Below are positions 27,977 through 37,720 of a DNA stretch of 64,000 bases, piece after piece. Position 1 is the stretch's first letter, and every line of letters begins with the position of its first letter. The stretch comes from Pontiellaceae bacterium B1224. Its GTDB lineage: Bacteria; Verrucomicrobiota; Kiritimatiellia; Kiritimatiellales; Pontiellaceae. Under the pieces are notes generated by a model. It was not told the DNA's origin. It did no database searches and saw only the letters and a list, made by a program, of their open reading frames with translations. Where the stretch lies: assembly GCA_029432815.1 (NCBI GenBank), contig JAROBA010000004.1, positions 124,001 through 188,000 on the forward strand. Direction: 5' to 3'. Both the position numbers and the translations under genes were made by a program.

Positions 27977-28161
27977 TCAGATAGGCCGTATTTTGCACGC
28001 ACATCCTTAACCGCCATTACACGTCCAGCCTGGCTGTCAGCATACCCGCGTTCAATCGCTTCCCGTACGTAAAGCTGCTGCATCAGATCATCCCAGGTTG
28101 CTCCTTCGGGTAGTTCATCGATAATCTTATGTGCAAGTTCTTTTCTCAGTGCCGTGGCCAT
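27973..28161 (-). CDS. Antitoxin partner of the ParE-like toxin (62 aa)
   Basis: A short acidic-helical protein (MATALRKELAHKIIDELPEGATWDDLMQQLYVREAIERGYADSQAGRVMAVKDVRAKYGLSE), typical in length and order of RelB/ParD-like antitoxins encoded in front of a ParE toxin. The start was set at 28161 because TTGGAGAG lies about 8 nt upstream. That Shine-Dalgarno sequence is the right arm of a TTCCAA-N3-TTGGAG palindrome (28169-28183), so the translation start overlaps the window-wide motif. Antitoxins of this kind usually repress their own promoter. Confidence 0.8.
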   Translation of the reverse strand: MATALRKELAHKIIDELPEGATWDDLMQQLYVREAIERGYADSQAGRVMAVKDVRAKYGLSE

Positions 28162-28168
28162 AGTCGCT

Positions 28169-28183
28169 CTCCAAAGATTGGAA
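28169..28183. repeat. TTCCAA-N3-TTGGAG palindrome overlapping antitoxin ribosome-binding site
   Basis: On the minus strand the sequence reads TTCCAATCTTTGGAG, with one outer arm base changed relative to the perfect motif. The change creates GGAG, the Shine-Dalgarno sequence of the antitoxin gene. Confidence 0.7.
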
Positions 28184-28263
28184 TGAGAGTAACGCATTCT
28201 GATATATTTTCAACCCAGCGGTTTCAGCGATGCAACGGACTGGTCTCACGCGTTTTCCTCAAA

Positions 28264-28301
28264 TAAAAAAGGTCCGCAGCAATGACCGCAGCGAACCTTT
28301 T
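28264..28301 (-). terminator. Rho-independent terminator of the UDP-sugar pyrophosphorylase gene
   Basis: Read on the minus strand, AAAAGGTTCGC pairs with GCGGACCTTTT (11 bp, one G-T pair, 13-nt loop) and is followed by more T residues. It begins about 45 nt after the stop of the pyrophosphorylase gene. Confidence 0.8.
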
Positions 28302-28346
28302 CACTTGGCTAATAGAAATCGGCTAAAGCCGGAACTACATACGCGA

Positions 28347-30176
28347 TTACGCTTCGACGGTGTATTCGCCGGGCTCGTTGAATTCGAAAACGGCGGCACC
28401 TTTATTCACAAAGTTGTATCCGCGAATTTTGAGGTATTCCGGAACATCACTGTCGGGCGACATTTCTTCACCGGTCAGTTCAACCAGCTCGAATCCTTCG
28501 TTTTCGAACTTCCCTTTCACAGTCACTTTTGCCCCGTCGCAAGCCTTCACCACCAGCCCGGTTTTGCCGGAGAGCTGAACATTTTCAAGCGTGATGTCGG
28601 AACCGTCGATGATCAGCGTGGCCTCGCCGGAGATGGAACCGCCTGAGACTTTATCGCACCCTTCATCAAGCGTCATTGCAAAGGATGGGCGCAGGATCAC
28701 TTTCGGGCCGAGTGTGAACGGAACGCCGAGAATCATTTCTGATTCGGCTTCTTCCACCTTCATTCCGGCCACTTCCAGTCGGGCGCGACCGGCGGCATAA
28801 AAATCGTTCTCAGCCGAGGCACTGGCATCGGCCGGATTACCGGATGCGATTTTCGCAGCGGCATCGACCACATTGTTTTTATTCGGTGAGAAACTCCAAT
28901 AGCGCTCAAAAATGGTTACACCGACTTTTTCAGATTCACCGAACAGCTTCGGCAGATCCTGCATCATGGTTTCGAGACGGGTCGGTTTTTTGAAAGCGCT
29001 CTTGGTGTCGTCCGTATATTTCGGGTTCACGAATTCAGCAATAATGCCCTGCGAAGCTTCCAGAATTTTGACATAGGATTCCGTACGAATCAGCAGCGTA
29101 TTGCAGTTGCCCGGGAACATAGAGAATCCAAGTTCGTTGGCGACATCGCCTTCGGGGCTGATGGTGGCGCGCAGCAGTGGATCGAGCTGATTGTATTCCA
29201 CGTTGAGGGTGAACTCTTTTCCATTTCCGACAAGCTTCGCCAGTCCGCCGACCGCTTCGCCGGGAACGCGATTGATCGCCAGCGAATTGAAGTCGTAGCC
29301 GTTTTCAACGGAAACGCCAATCGCGGATGGCAGGGTGTTGAAACTAGGGCCGTTGGTATCCTGAATAAACATCAGATGCTCAATGCCTTCGCTCTGCAGT
29401 TTGGCAGCAAGCCCGCTGGTGAAGAGCAACATGTGAATGTCGCCATGACCGTGCGGTTTCAGAATCAGCTCATATTTTTCTTCCAGCGCAAGCGTTCCGT
29501 CATTGGTGGCAATGGCCGGGACGAGTTCCTGTTGAAGAATGTGAACCTGATCTCGGCTCAGACCGAAATAGTTATTGGCTTCCAAGGATTGGATGGTTTT
29601 CGGGCCGGTATCCTGTGAAACCATGATGACGAAAGGAACCGGACGTTTGGTTTCTGAACGCGCCTGCATGGAGAGCAGGTTGTCGGCGTAATGCTTGAGG
29701 TAAGAGGTATTTTCGAGCACTTCAACGGCGATATCGAGTTTGATGCCGTTGTAGCCCAATCGCTCGCCCAGCCCGCCGGCGACCAGTACAATGCCGACCT
29801 TATCGAAATGGGTTGCACCGATGGCCTCATACTTTTCAAAGTCGGCAGTGAACTCCGTCAAATCAACCGTATCCGGTTTTTCGGGCGTCAGTCCTTCAAA
29901 CGGATTCGCACCGGCTTTGGATTCAGCCAGCAGTTTCCGGGCATTGGAAATGTAGCCGACCAAGCCTCCCGGATAATTCCCGTTGATTTTTACCAACGAA
30001 TCGAGAAAGGATTTTTTCTTATCCTCGTTGATGCCCGGCTCATCCCATCCCGCAAAAAGGTGGGCCTGACCATCGTCGACCAACGCATTGATCAGCTCTT
30101 TTTGTTCATCGGTAAAATTGTTCCAGTTGGTCGAAAGTCCTACCAGCTCCATGCTCTCTTCAAACGTTGGTCTCAT
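28347..30176 (-). CDS. UDP-sugar pyrophosphorylase (USP-like, 609 aa)
   Basis: It makes UDP-sugars from UTP and sugar-1-phosphates. The nucleotide-binding signature is VGIVLVAGGLGERLGYNGIKLDI, then VPFVIMVSQDT, LKPHGHGDIHMLL and the sugar-site MFIQDTNGPSF. The C-terminus is a left-handed beta-helix-like part (ISGEATLIIDGSDITLENVQLSGKTGLVVKACDGAKVTVKG). The length and motif spacing fit plant-type and protozoan broad-specificity UDP-sugar pyrophosphorylases better than bacterial GalU. The start at 30176 follows AAGGGAG at 6 nt; longer in-frame versions have no such site. It can feed sugar nucleotides to the glycan locus 10 kb away, although the genes are not linked in an operon. A terminator lies downstream. 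Confidence 0.85.
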   Translation of the reverse strand: MRPTFEESMELVGLSTNWNNFTDEQKELINALVDDGQAHLFAGWDEPGINEDKKKSFLDSLVKINGNYPGGLVGYISNARKLLAESKAGANPFEGLTPEKPDTVDLTEFTADFEKYEAIGATHFDKVGIVLVAGGLGERLGYNGIKLDIAVEVLENTSYLKHYADNLLSMQARSETKRPVPFVIMVSQDTGPKTIQSLEANNYFGLSRDQVHILQQELVPAIATNDGTLALEEKYELILKPHGHGDIHMLLFTSGLAAKLQSEGIEHLMFIQDTNGPSFNTLPSAIGVSVENGYDFNSLAINRVPGEAVGGLAKLVGNGKEFTLNVEYNQLDPLLRATISPEGDVANELGFSMFPGNCNTLLIRTESYVKILEASQGIIAEFVNPKYTDDTKSAFKKPTRLETMMQDLPKLFGESEKVGVTIFERYWSFSPNKNNVVDAAAKIASGNPADASASAENDFYAAGRARLEVAGMKVEEAESEMILGVPFTLGPKVILRPSFAMTLDEGCDKVSGGSISGEATLIIDGSDITLENVQLSGKTGLVVKACDGAKVTVKGKFENEGFELVELTGEEMSPDSDVPEYLKIRGYNFVNKGAAVFEFNEPGEYTVEA

Positions 30177-30308
30177 TGAATTCTCCCTTTGGTTAATTAC
30201 ATGAAAGTCATCATGCAAAGATGAGCCTGAAGTTACCATAAAATTGTAGGAGAAAGGCAGCCGGAGAGGCCGCCATAAGCCTCGTCGCATCTATTTCAAC
30301 CGTCTCAG

Positions 30309-33300
30309 CTACTCGTCTTCAACCATGAGGCGGAAGAACGCGCATTCCGCACTGTCTATGCCGATGGTGAATGTATTCAGCGGCGGCGTGGCCACAATGG
30401 GCGAGTTGGTTTCGGTGAACGAGCCATTGATCAGATCCGTACAGATCAACAGCGTGTAAACCCTACCGGAGAAACTCGCCCAGGACAGCACACAGTCCGA
30501 GCCCGAGGCTGCCGCTTTCAAAGCAAAAACGGAATCGGGATCGGTGGGGTCGGTGTCGGTGAAATATTCATCGTAGTTGGATATGCCGTCCAGATCCCAA
30601 TCGTCGTCGGCCCCTCCATAGGCGGCATTAATCGAACCGAAATAGTCGATCTCCCATGCATCCGGCATGCCATCGGAATCGGTATCGTCTGAGTTGAACG
30701 CGGCCGTTCCCGGAGATGGACTTGTATTTACCGTCCAGTTCGCAACATCGTTTGGATACAACGCGGCGTTAGCGCGTTCGAGGGAAGCGCCGAGGCCATC
30801 GGCTGCCAGCGGCCATGGGGAGACATCGTTGTATTCGACCCGCTCGACGACGATGTATGGAATCTCGCCGGTTAGCGCTTCCTCATCGCCGGGACGCGTC
30901 AGATAGAGGTCTTCCCCATCGTTATTCAACTGACCATCGTAGGGGCCGAGCACCGTAACGCCCGCATCCACGGAATAATAACTTAGGAACGCGGCTGCGT
31001 TGGTTTCGGTAATCACCAGACATTCTCCGGCGGCAAGGGTCAGCCCGACCGGGAATGTGAATTCAACAGCACCCTCGAGTTTCCAGGCATTGGAAGTTTC
31101 CGTCGCATGATAAAGGTTCACATCTTCCGTACTGGCATTGCAAATTTCAATGAACTCAAACCCTGCACCATCGACCGGGTGATACATGATCTCGGAAAAG
31201 ACCACATCGCCAATCAAGGGATACCCGTTCAACGCGCCCATCGTCTGCGCACTCTGTGCGGTGAAGTCGGCCGTTCCATCGCTTTTTTCGTGCCGCCCGA
31301 AAGTGACATCGCGCTCGGCCGCGCCAAACGACTCTTCAACCCGGTAGCCTGTCAGCACGCCGCCTTCGCCGGAGGAGAGGTAGATCCCCTCGCCCAGCTC
31401 GCTCAATCCAAACCCATTGGTTCCCGCCGCCGATGTCGTTCCAAAATCACTATATTCGGTTAGCACCAGGTATTCACCGGGACCGATAGAATCCAGTCCA
31501 CTCAATTCAACGAGGCCGAGATAGTTTTCGTTGTCGCTGAGGAACCAGCCATTAATGTCCAGCGTGTTGGTGGAGGCGTTGTAGAGTTCGACCCAATCCC
31601 CGGGAGTGTCATCGTCCTGATGAGTGAGGGCTTCGTTAATCAGCAGATCGCCGGGCGAAAGGAAATCGGCAGGGCCTTCACCGGGCGTGCCGCCGGTGTA
31701 TTTACTCGCCCGCCATGAGGTGCTTTCGCTCCACGTGCTGGTTTCTGCAGTCGGATCGATGAGCGTCAGCGAGAAGCCCTCGCCATCGGTGGTGGCGTAC
31801 CAATCGTTATACTCGAAATCGAGGATAGTGTTCCCGAGGCCGTCGACCAGCGTAATCTGCTCGCCCGCATTATCGAGTGAACCGTCGGCGATGAAAAACT
31901 TGCCGTGATACGTCCCGGCAATATTAATGGACGCCCAGTTGAAATAGCGGTTGGTAAACGCGTCGTAGTCGGAAACAAGCACCGCATATTCACCGGCGGC
32001 GAGCGAGGCGACATCGCCATCGGTGAAGTCGAACTGAATGCCGTTCGAAAATTCGGTACCCGCCAACCCGACGGTTTCCGAGCCCGTATTGAGAATTTCG
32101 ATGAACTCAGCTTCTGGAGATGCGGCAGCCGGATGATACATCAATTCGGTGACGCGCAGCGGCGATTCTTCATTGATCACAAACGTGGCTTTGGTCAGCG
32201 CACTCCAGACGCCGCCGCTCAAAACGCGCGCTTTAACCTGCGTGGATTTCGTCAGCGTCAATGCGGTACCCGCTGTGCCGGCAACTGCGCCGCCGACGGC
32301 GCGGGGATCGGAGCCGTCGGTGGTGTAGTAGACGGTTCCGCTGCCCGTAATGGAGAGTGCAAATCCGGAATCGATACTGCCGCCGTGCTGATTGAACTCC
32401 GGCGCGGCGACGGTTGGATACCAGCCTTTCGCCACAATCTGGCTCAGCACGGTCGCTGTGCGGGACAACATATAGGTGTCCGTCAGCCAATTGACCGTAT
32501 TTAGCCAGTCGACATCGCGGGTGCGCAACGAGCCGGCGCTATCGCCCCAGCGAGCGGACTCGGCGACCACCGCGGCATAAATTTCATTCTTGCGGACTTC
32601 CAGCCGATTGGCCGTAACCGATGCGGTGAGGTTTCCGCCGTTGAAAAAATGCTCGTGCACATGATCCGCAAACCGCAGGGCATATTCCTCGTTCGCCATC
32701 AGCTTCAGATTCAACGACCAGGGATTGAACCGATCCACCGCATCGAATGAGCTGCTTAGCGTTGTATTGAACCGATTGTGGCTGACCCCCTGCGACACTT
32801 CCAGCGAGTGCTCATTATCGTGCGCTACAAATTTGAACCCGTCGGGGTTGGTTCGGTTGTAGATGGCGGTGAGGTTGCGCGGCATCGTGGGTGTGTTCTG
32901 GGGCGGGCCCACCGGCGAGTCGCGGTTGCCGGTGAAATAGACCAGAAGCATGTAGTCGATCACATTGTCGACATCCAGCAGCTTGGTGTAGCTGCTGTTA
33001 TCGGTTCCATCGGCATTCATGCCCTGAATCGCAAAATAGGCCGCATTGCCGCTTACACCGGAATAAACGGCCGCCCATAGGTCGTCGTAGGCATCGCGGG
33101 TGCCGTCGACGGCATACATGTCGCCGGTGTCGGCATCGGCTTTCACCGCATCAAAATCGTCCGCATCGTCACCATAATAGGACTCCGCGAAGTTGGACTC
33201 GCAGCGCTCCTCGGTCTGATAGAGCCCCCAGTACATTCCATTGATGTAGAGGTGATAGTATTCGCCAGCGGTGTACGGCTGCCCCATATCGCGATGGGTA

Positions 33301-35249
33301 TCGCGGGTGAAAATATCATACAGCCAGGTGGCATATGCCGGGGTCTGGTTCGCCCATGAAAAGTTCTGGCCCGTGCGAAGGTCCATCCGTTTAAAGCTGT
33401 CGGCACCATCTTCGCCAAATAGTGGATATTCCAAACGTGACGTGCCGTATTCCGAGCGGAAGAAAAAGCGGAAGGAGTGCTTTGGATTGCCCGATGTTGT
33501 ACTCGACGCCCCACGCATCCGCATCCCGCCGTTAATCTGAAAACCGTCCGCTCCATCCGGGTTAATTAACTCAATGGAGGTTTCGCGCTCCCAGGCTTCG
33601 CCCCCCTCACTCGCATTCACATAGATCCCCGATGAAGGACTGAACAGGTTGTCCGGATCGGTGACGATGGAAATGGATGGAATCGCCAGCAACGCGCCTT
33701 CGATCTGACTGGAATAGGTGGAACTTTGCGTGATGTCGGTATCCATTCCGTAATCAAAGCCCTGCCCGTTTACGGAGCCAGACGGGAATTCCGGATCCAG
33801 GCCACTCACATCGGTTCCCTGCGCAATGATATCGTCGAGGAAGAAATAGGTCTGGGTGTCGATATCGCTGGACATATAGCCCGCTTTCGTTGCCGTGGCG
33901 CGCAACACCGTGGTTTTACTAATGGTGATCGGGCCGGTGTAGAGCGTGCCATTTTCCTCTGAGGGTTCGGTGGCATCGGTGGTGTAATAGATTGCGGCGT
34001 CCTCTGTTTTACAGCTGATTTCCACATTGGTTAAAGCGGAGAAAAATCCGCGATCCACGCTGAATGTGGTATCAGCAACATAACCGAGAAAACCCTGCAC
34101 ATTATCGCCGCCAGGCGTCGGAGTGCTCAAATACACCGCTGTGTTGGTGTAGATCTCTCCCGCGATAATGCTATTCAATACGGGCATGATATAAAAATCG
34201 GGGGAGGAGGTGATCGTGATCATATCTCGCCCTTGCTGTTCTGTTGTCGTTTCCAGATAGGCCAGTCCCTGAATGGCCAGGACATTATCGCCGGTCACTA
34301 AATAGTCTCCCGCATTCAGCAGTATGTAGTCCTCGTAGGTTGTGCCGTCATTTGAAGCCGTTGCTTCCGACGCATACGTCAGTGTGTCCGGGGCATTGGC
34401 TGACGCCACTTCGGTCCCGTTGATATAGGCGACAAACCCGTCATCATATTTCATGCGCAAAGCGAGTTGGGAAATACCGGAGGCATCGCTTAAAGAGAAG
34501 GGCACTCGGATGTAGGCTGAGCTCTCATAGGTGGTGGTAGTTTGTGGTCCCTGTTGTGTTGTCGAGACCATCTGACTTTCGAGGTTTAGTCCGATATCGG
34601 CGGACGTATAGGTTGATTCCTCATCATATCCAACTCCGGTCGTCCCCGAAGTCCATGTCGAGTCGTCAAAAGCGGGCGTTCTCCAACTGGTGCCGGAACC
34701 TAAGGCGCTTCCAACATATGCAGCGGCATCCTCTCCTGCTGCAACGATGGGGTTCGCGCTCGAATCCTGATCCAATCCGTAAGAAATGTCGTCATCCTGT
34801 TCGGGATAATCGAGGAAGGAATCTTCAATCGTGGTCCCGTCCGATTGGGTCAACACAATGTCTTCGGCGTCGCTACTCAACTTAAAGTTCGTGTGCAAAT
34901 AACCGAGGGAGTCGGTGTAGCCGGCAGTTTCCTGACCGGATGCGAAGACCACCAGAAATTCGCCTGCGCCAATGCTCTTCGAAGGAAAGGTCCATTGGGT
35001 CAGATCCGTGTCGTCGTCGCTGAGATACCACCCCGTCAGATCAACAGCGCTCTCGCCCAGATTGCAGAGCTCGATCCAGTCCGAATAGTTCCCGTCGCCA
35101 TCGATCAGGGTTTCATCGTTCTTGGCCATAAACTCACTGATGACCACCTGCGCCGAAACACCATGAGAAATAACGGTTAAAAAGAGTACGATCAGCGCAC
35201 CCGACATCCTGCTTCTCAAAAATTTCGCAACCCTTTTCTTATGATCCAT
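30309..35249 (-). CDS. Exported CotH-kinase / lamin-tail-domain protein (1646 aa)
   Basis: Signal peptide ending at SHGVSA. Modules in order: a lamin-tail domain (VVISEFMAKNDETLIDGDGNYSDWIELCNLGE, about 34-105); a beta-sandwich part with LALRMKYDDGFVAYINGTEV; a chitobiase/beta-hexosaminidase C-terminal-like module (EISCKTEDAAIYYTTDATEPS). A CotH-type domain follows (SIELINPDGADGFQINGGMRMRG, SFRFFFRSEYG, RMDLRTGQNFSW, then FKFVAHDNEHSLE). Then come a second YYTTDGSDPR module, three further lamin-tail domains (RVTELMYHP, LLINEALTHQDDDTPGDWVELYN, VVFSEIMYHP), and DDTDSDGMPDAWEIDYFGS with DWDLDGISNYDEY calcium-binding repeats. CotH proteins can phosphorylate proteins; the target is unknown here. 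Such mosaics are frequent in PVC bacteria. GGAGAAGG lies 4 nt before the ATG. Confidence 0.85.
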   Translation of the reverse strand: MDHKKRVAKFLRSRMSGALIVLFLTVISHGVSAQVVISEFMAKNDETLIDGDGNYSDWIELCNLGESAVDLTGWYLSDDDTDLTQWTFPSKSIGAGEFLVVFASGQETAGYTDSLGYLHTNFKLSSDAEDIVLTQSDGTTIEDSFLDYPEQDDDISYGLDQDSSANPIVAAGEDAAAYVGSALGSGTSWRTPAFDDSTWTSGTTGVGYDEESTYTSADIGLNLESQMVSTTQQGPQTTTTYESSAYIRVPFSLSDASGISQLALRMKYDDGFVAYINGTEVASANAPDTLTYASEATASNDGTTYEDYILLNAGDYLVTGDNVLAIQGLAYLETTTEQQGRDMITITSSPDFYIMPVLNSIIAGEIYTNTAVYLSTPTPGGDNVQGFLGYVADTTFSVDRGFFSALTNVEISCKTEDAAIYYTTDATEPSEENGTLYTGPITISKTTVLRATATKAGYMSSDIDTQTYFFLDDIIAQGTDVSGLDPEFPSGSVNGQGFDYGMDTDITQSSTYSSQIEGALLAIPSISIVTDPDNLFSPSSGIYVNASEGGEAWERETSIELINPDGADGFQINGGMRMRGASSTTSGNPKHSFRFFFRSEYGTSRLEYPLFGEDGADSFKRMDLRTGQNFSWANQTPAYATWLYDIFTRDTHRDMGQPYTAGEYYHLYINGMYWGLYQTEERCESNFAESYYGDDADDFDAVKADADTGDMYAVDGTRDAYDDLWAAVYSGVSGNAAYFAIQGMNADGTDNSSYTKLLDVDNVIDYMLLVYFTGNRDSPVGPPQNTPTMPRNLTAIYNRTNPDGFKFVAHDNEHSLEVSQGVSHNRFNTTLSSSFDAVDRFNPWSLNLKLMANEEYALRFADHVHEHFFNGGNLTASVTANRLEVRKNEIYAAVVAESARWGDSAGSLRTRDVDWLNTVNWLTDTYMLSRTATVLSQIVAKGWYPTVAAPEFNQHGGSIDSGFALSITGSGTVYYTTDGSDPRAVGGAVAGTAGTALTLTKSTQVKARVLSGGVWSALTKATFVINEESPLRVTELMYHPAAASPEAEFIEILNTGSETVGLAGTEFSNGIQFDFTDGDVASLAAGEYAVLVSDYDAFTNRYFNWASINIAGTYHGKFFIADGSLDNAGEQITLVDGLGNTILDFEYNDWYATTDGEGFSLTLIDPTAETSTWSESTSWRASKYTGGTPGEGPADFLSPGDLLINEALTHQDDDTPGDWVELYNASTNTLDINGWFLSDNENYLGLVELSGLDSIGPGEYLVLTEYSDFGTTSAAGTNGFGLSELGEGIYLSSGEGGVLTGYRVEESFGAAERDVTFGRHEKSDGTADFTAQSAQTMGALNGYPLIGDVVFSEIMYHPVDGAGFEFIEICNASTEDVNLYHATETSNAWKLEGAVEFTFPVGLTLAAGECLVITETNAAAFLSYYSVDAGVTVLGPYDGQLNNDGEDLYLTRPGDEEALTGEIPYIVVERVEYNDVSPWPLAADGLGASLERANAALYPNDVANWTVNTSPSPGTAAFNSDDTDSDGMPDAWEIDYFGSINAAYGGADDDWDLDGISNYDEYFTDTDPTDPDSVFALKAAASGSDCVLSWASFSGRVYTLLICTDLINGSFTETNSPIVATPPLNTFTIGIDSAECAFFRLMVEDE

Positions 35250-35372
35250 TCAGCCTTCTCCAACGTCTTTACCTGCTTATCTTCCGGACCAATGTGTGTC
35301 CGGTTTTCAGCAAGCAGTGAACCATTGGAAAATGACAGCCCGGACCGAGCCATCATTAATTTTTTGTCATAT

Positions 35373-35387
35373 TTCCAATCATTGGAA
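35373..35387. repeat. Palindrome TTCCAA-TCA-TTGGAA
   Basis: Perfect intergenic copy upstream of the CotH/LTD gene. Confidence 0.9.
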
Positions 35388-35479
35388 AAGTGACAGAGGA
35401 AGATCATAGGTTTTTTTAGCAGGAAGCGATGTGGATCGGCATTAAGAGCCGGCCGCGCATAAGCAGACTTACCAGCTCC

Positions 35480-35504
35480 CGTCTCCTGATTTTATCAGGA
35501 GACG
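35480..35504 (-). terminator. Perfect 11-bp hairpin downstream of the HEAT-repeat gene
   Basis: CGTCTCCTGAT, TTT loop, ATCAGGAGACG. It lies 48 nt after the stop of the minus-strand HEAT-repeat gene. There is no T-run on that strand, so this is terminator-like or a transcript-stabilising hairpin. Confidence 0.5.
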
Positions 35505-35552
35505 AAAGATGGAATATTTTTTGTGGATTGTTTAATACTGCCGCAAGCAGGA

Positions 35553-37433
35553 TTAGGGAAGCACGTCTGGAATGGGGGGATTGATAACCCATTCACCGGC
35601 CCTGTTCTGACGATAGACCACCATGATTTCGTTCATCTTCTGATTTTTGTAGTAGCTCAGCTTGAACGGAACCACATTAAGAGTCGGATCAACGTCAACA
35701 TCTACCGGCAGGCTGATTACGGTCATTCCCGGGTGCTTTTCCTTAAATGCATGAATCGCCTCAACAGCATCCGGCCGGATTTTCAATCTCATCGGCTCCA
35801 GCGCCGGGATATTGAATTCAAGGATCGCGTTATGCAGCGATGTTCCGGAAAGTTCGTCTGTAGGTACTGTATACACAACAACCGGTTCAGCCTCCTCTGC
35901 ATCAGGATCTTCAGGATCTTCAGCCACTTCAAGTCCTTCGTCGGCCGCTGCGATTTCTTCAGGAACAATCACTTCGACCGGAGTAAGCTGTTGAGTATAT
36001 TCGGCAATGATGAACTCTTCTACGCGTTCGCCACCAATGGTGTTGAGCACTTGTGCAGCGTACGTTGCAATCTCGGGATCTTCAGCACTCAAGGCGGCGA
36101 TCAGCGGAAACACCGCTTTGTAACCATCGGCTGCAAGATGCTTCATCGCAAGATTGCGGCAGGTGTCCGCCTCTGCTTTTTTAGCCTTATCCTTCGATGT
36201 GGTTCCGACAAGCCGGAACAGCAAAAACGGAATCATTTCCCGGTCAGGTCTGAATTGCTGCGCCTTCATAACCTTCGTTGCCGTGTTCCCTCCTTTCGCC
36301 AGTAGATCCACATAAGCCTGGTTGATTTTGAATTTTGGATTCAAAGCCACAGCGCCCCCCCACAGATCGAGCCGCCAGGAAGGGGCTCCGTTCCATTCGG
36401 AACGGCTGTTAAACCATGCGAGGCCAATCTCGGTCGCATTTTCTTCCGCAAGCGCGACGACTGCTTCGACCGCCGGCTCTCCGATATTTTCGATTGCTAC
36501 CGAAGCATATTCGCGAATGGCGGGAGTTGTGTGCGTCAGGGCTTCAAGCAGCCCCGGCAGATTATCATCGATCGATGCAAATACGTCCGCCTTTGCAGGG
36601 TCGACCTCCGGTTTTTCTTCGACGGTCAATTCGGCTAACCGATACCAGACCAGATCACTTCCGGATTCCGGAACCGCATCAATCTGGTTCAAAACCTCAA
36701 GCGCACCGGCCCGTGCCAGGTGGTTTTCGCTGCGCAGGACTTTTATTGCAACTGGTGCAGATGGTGCTCCGCTCTCTATAAGCGCAGTGATTGCAGCATC
36801 ACGTATCTGAGCTTTAACATCCCCGAGCCTTGTCGCAATCCCCGCGAGCGCCGCTTCATCTCCGATCTGGAAAAGCGAGCTGATGCATGCTTCCCGGATG
36901 GCATAGGAACGCTCCTGAAGTTTAACGCAGAGCGGTTCAACTCCCCGCGGATCGCCGATCTCGCCGAGGGATTTAATCGCCGCCAGAACGATCTGCTCAT
37001 ATTTGTAATCATCAAGAGCAACAATCAAGGCATCGATGGCTTCCGTTGAATTGAAACTTCCCAGCGCCGTTGCACCGGCCACCCGAGCCGGAACGGTGTC
37101 AAGCGTGATGGCTTCGAGCATGTAGGGTTCGATTTCCGGGCCGCCAATTTGAATCACAGCATCGATCGATTCATGTACGACAATCTTGTCTGAATCATGG
37201 AACAGACCGGTAAGCGCTTCCAGCGATTCTTCCGTCGGAATTTCGCCCAGTGCCTGAATGGCTTCAAGACGAGTCGACTGTATTGGGTCACGAAGCAGTT
37301 CTATGATTTTATTTGTTTTCCCGTTAGCCTTATAGGCCGCAATGGCTTCGGTGGTGGATTTGTATCCACACCCTGTCAGACCTAAAACAAGTCCTAGCAA
37401 AATGAATACATGACCGGCAGTTCGTTTTTTCAT
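35553..37433 (-). CDS. HEAT-repeat lipoprotein (626 aa)
   Basis: The N-terminus MKKRTAGHVFILLGLVLGLTGC is a lipoprotein signal with lipobox LTGC. The mature protein has consecutive HEAT/PBS-lyase-type repeats (DPIQSTRLEAIQALGEIPTEESLEALTGLFHDSDKIVVHESIDAVIQIGGPEI..., PRGVEPLCVKLQERSYAIREACISSLFQIGDEAALAGI...) through about residue 340 and again near 430-475. An acidic linker (AADEGLEVAEDPEDPDAEEAEP) follows, then a C-terminal alpha/beta part (LEPMRLKIRPDAVEAIHAFKEKHPGMTVISLPVDVDVDP). HEAT arrays are protein-binding scaffolds; the partner is not visible. It lies between two long non-coding gaps and is probably transcribed alone. Confidence 0.82.
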   Translation of the reverse strand: MKKRTAGHVFILLGLVLGLTGCGYKSTTEAIAAYKANGKTNKIIELLRDPIQSTRLEAIQALGEIPTEESLEALTGLFHDSDKIVVHESIDAVIQIGGPEIEPYMLEAITLDTVPARVAGATALGSFNSTEAIDALIVALDDYKYEQIVLAAIKSLGEIGDPRGVEPLCVKLQERSYAIREACISSLFQIGDEAALAGIATRLGDVKAQIRDAAITALIESGAPSAPVAIKVLRSENHLARAGALEVLNQIDAVPESGSDLVWYRLAELTVEEKPEVDPAKADVFASIDDNLPGLLEALTHTTPAIREYASVAIENIGEPAVEAVVALAEENATEIGLAWFNSRSEWNGAPSWRLDLWGGAVALNPKFKINQAYVDLLAKGGNTATKVMKAQQFRPDREMIPFLLFRLVGTTSKDKAKKAEADTCRNLAMKHLAADGYKAVFPLIAALSAEDPEIATYAAQVLNTIGGERVEEFIIAEYTQQLTPVEVIVPEEIAAADEGLEVAEDPEDPDAEEAEPVVVYTVPTDELSGTSLHNAILEFNIPALEPMRLKIRPDAVEAIHAFKEKHPGMTVISLPVDVDVDPTLNVVPFKLSYYKNQKMNEIMVVYRQNRAGEWVINPPIPDVLP

Positions 37434-37678
37434 ATGTCCTCGCTGTGTAATTACTTTCGTTCACGTCTCAAGCCGTGAGTATTCAGAGAACCGTAATTCT
37501 CTCGGAAGGGAAAGCCCTTTAAAGCTTGTCTTTTCACGATACCTCGGCATTTGGCACTTAAAAACCACAAGTATTAAAATACGGGGTAGTTATATCTGTT
37601 TCAGCCGCCTCCATCTAGAAAATGGTTAAAAAAAGAGCACTCTGGCGCATGCAAGGCCGAGCGCATCGGAAATAACCT

Positions 37679-37693
37679 TTCCAAAGATTGGAA
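37679..37693. repeat. Palindrome TTCCAA-AGA-TTGGAA
   Basis: Perfect intergenic copy 27 nt after the gdhA stop, extended to TTTCCAA-AGA-TTGGAAA. Confidence 0.9.
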
Positions 37694-37720
37694 ACAGGGT
37701 TGCACCGGGAAAAGGTGATA

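Larger units (their letters stand above)
35250..35552. other. Intergenic region with palindrome and hairpin
   Basis: About 300 bp between two minus-strand genes. It holds a perfect TTCCAA-TCA-TTGGAA at 35373-35387 and a half-site-like ACCATTGGAAAATGACAG at about 35323-35340 that echoes the sequence next to the full palindrome (TTGGAAAAGTGACAG), so a small local duplication is likely. A strong hairpin is at 35480-35504. The promoter of the CotH/LTD gene should lie here; none is recognised. Confidence 0.5.
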
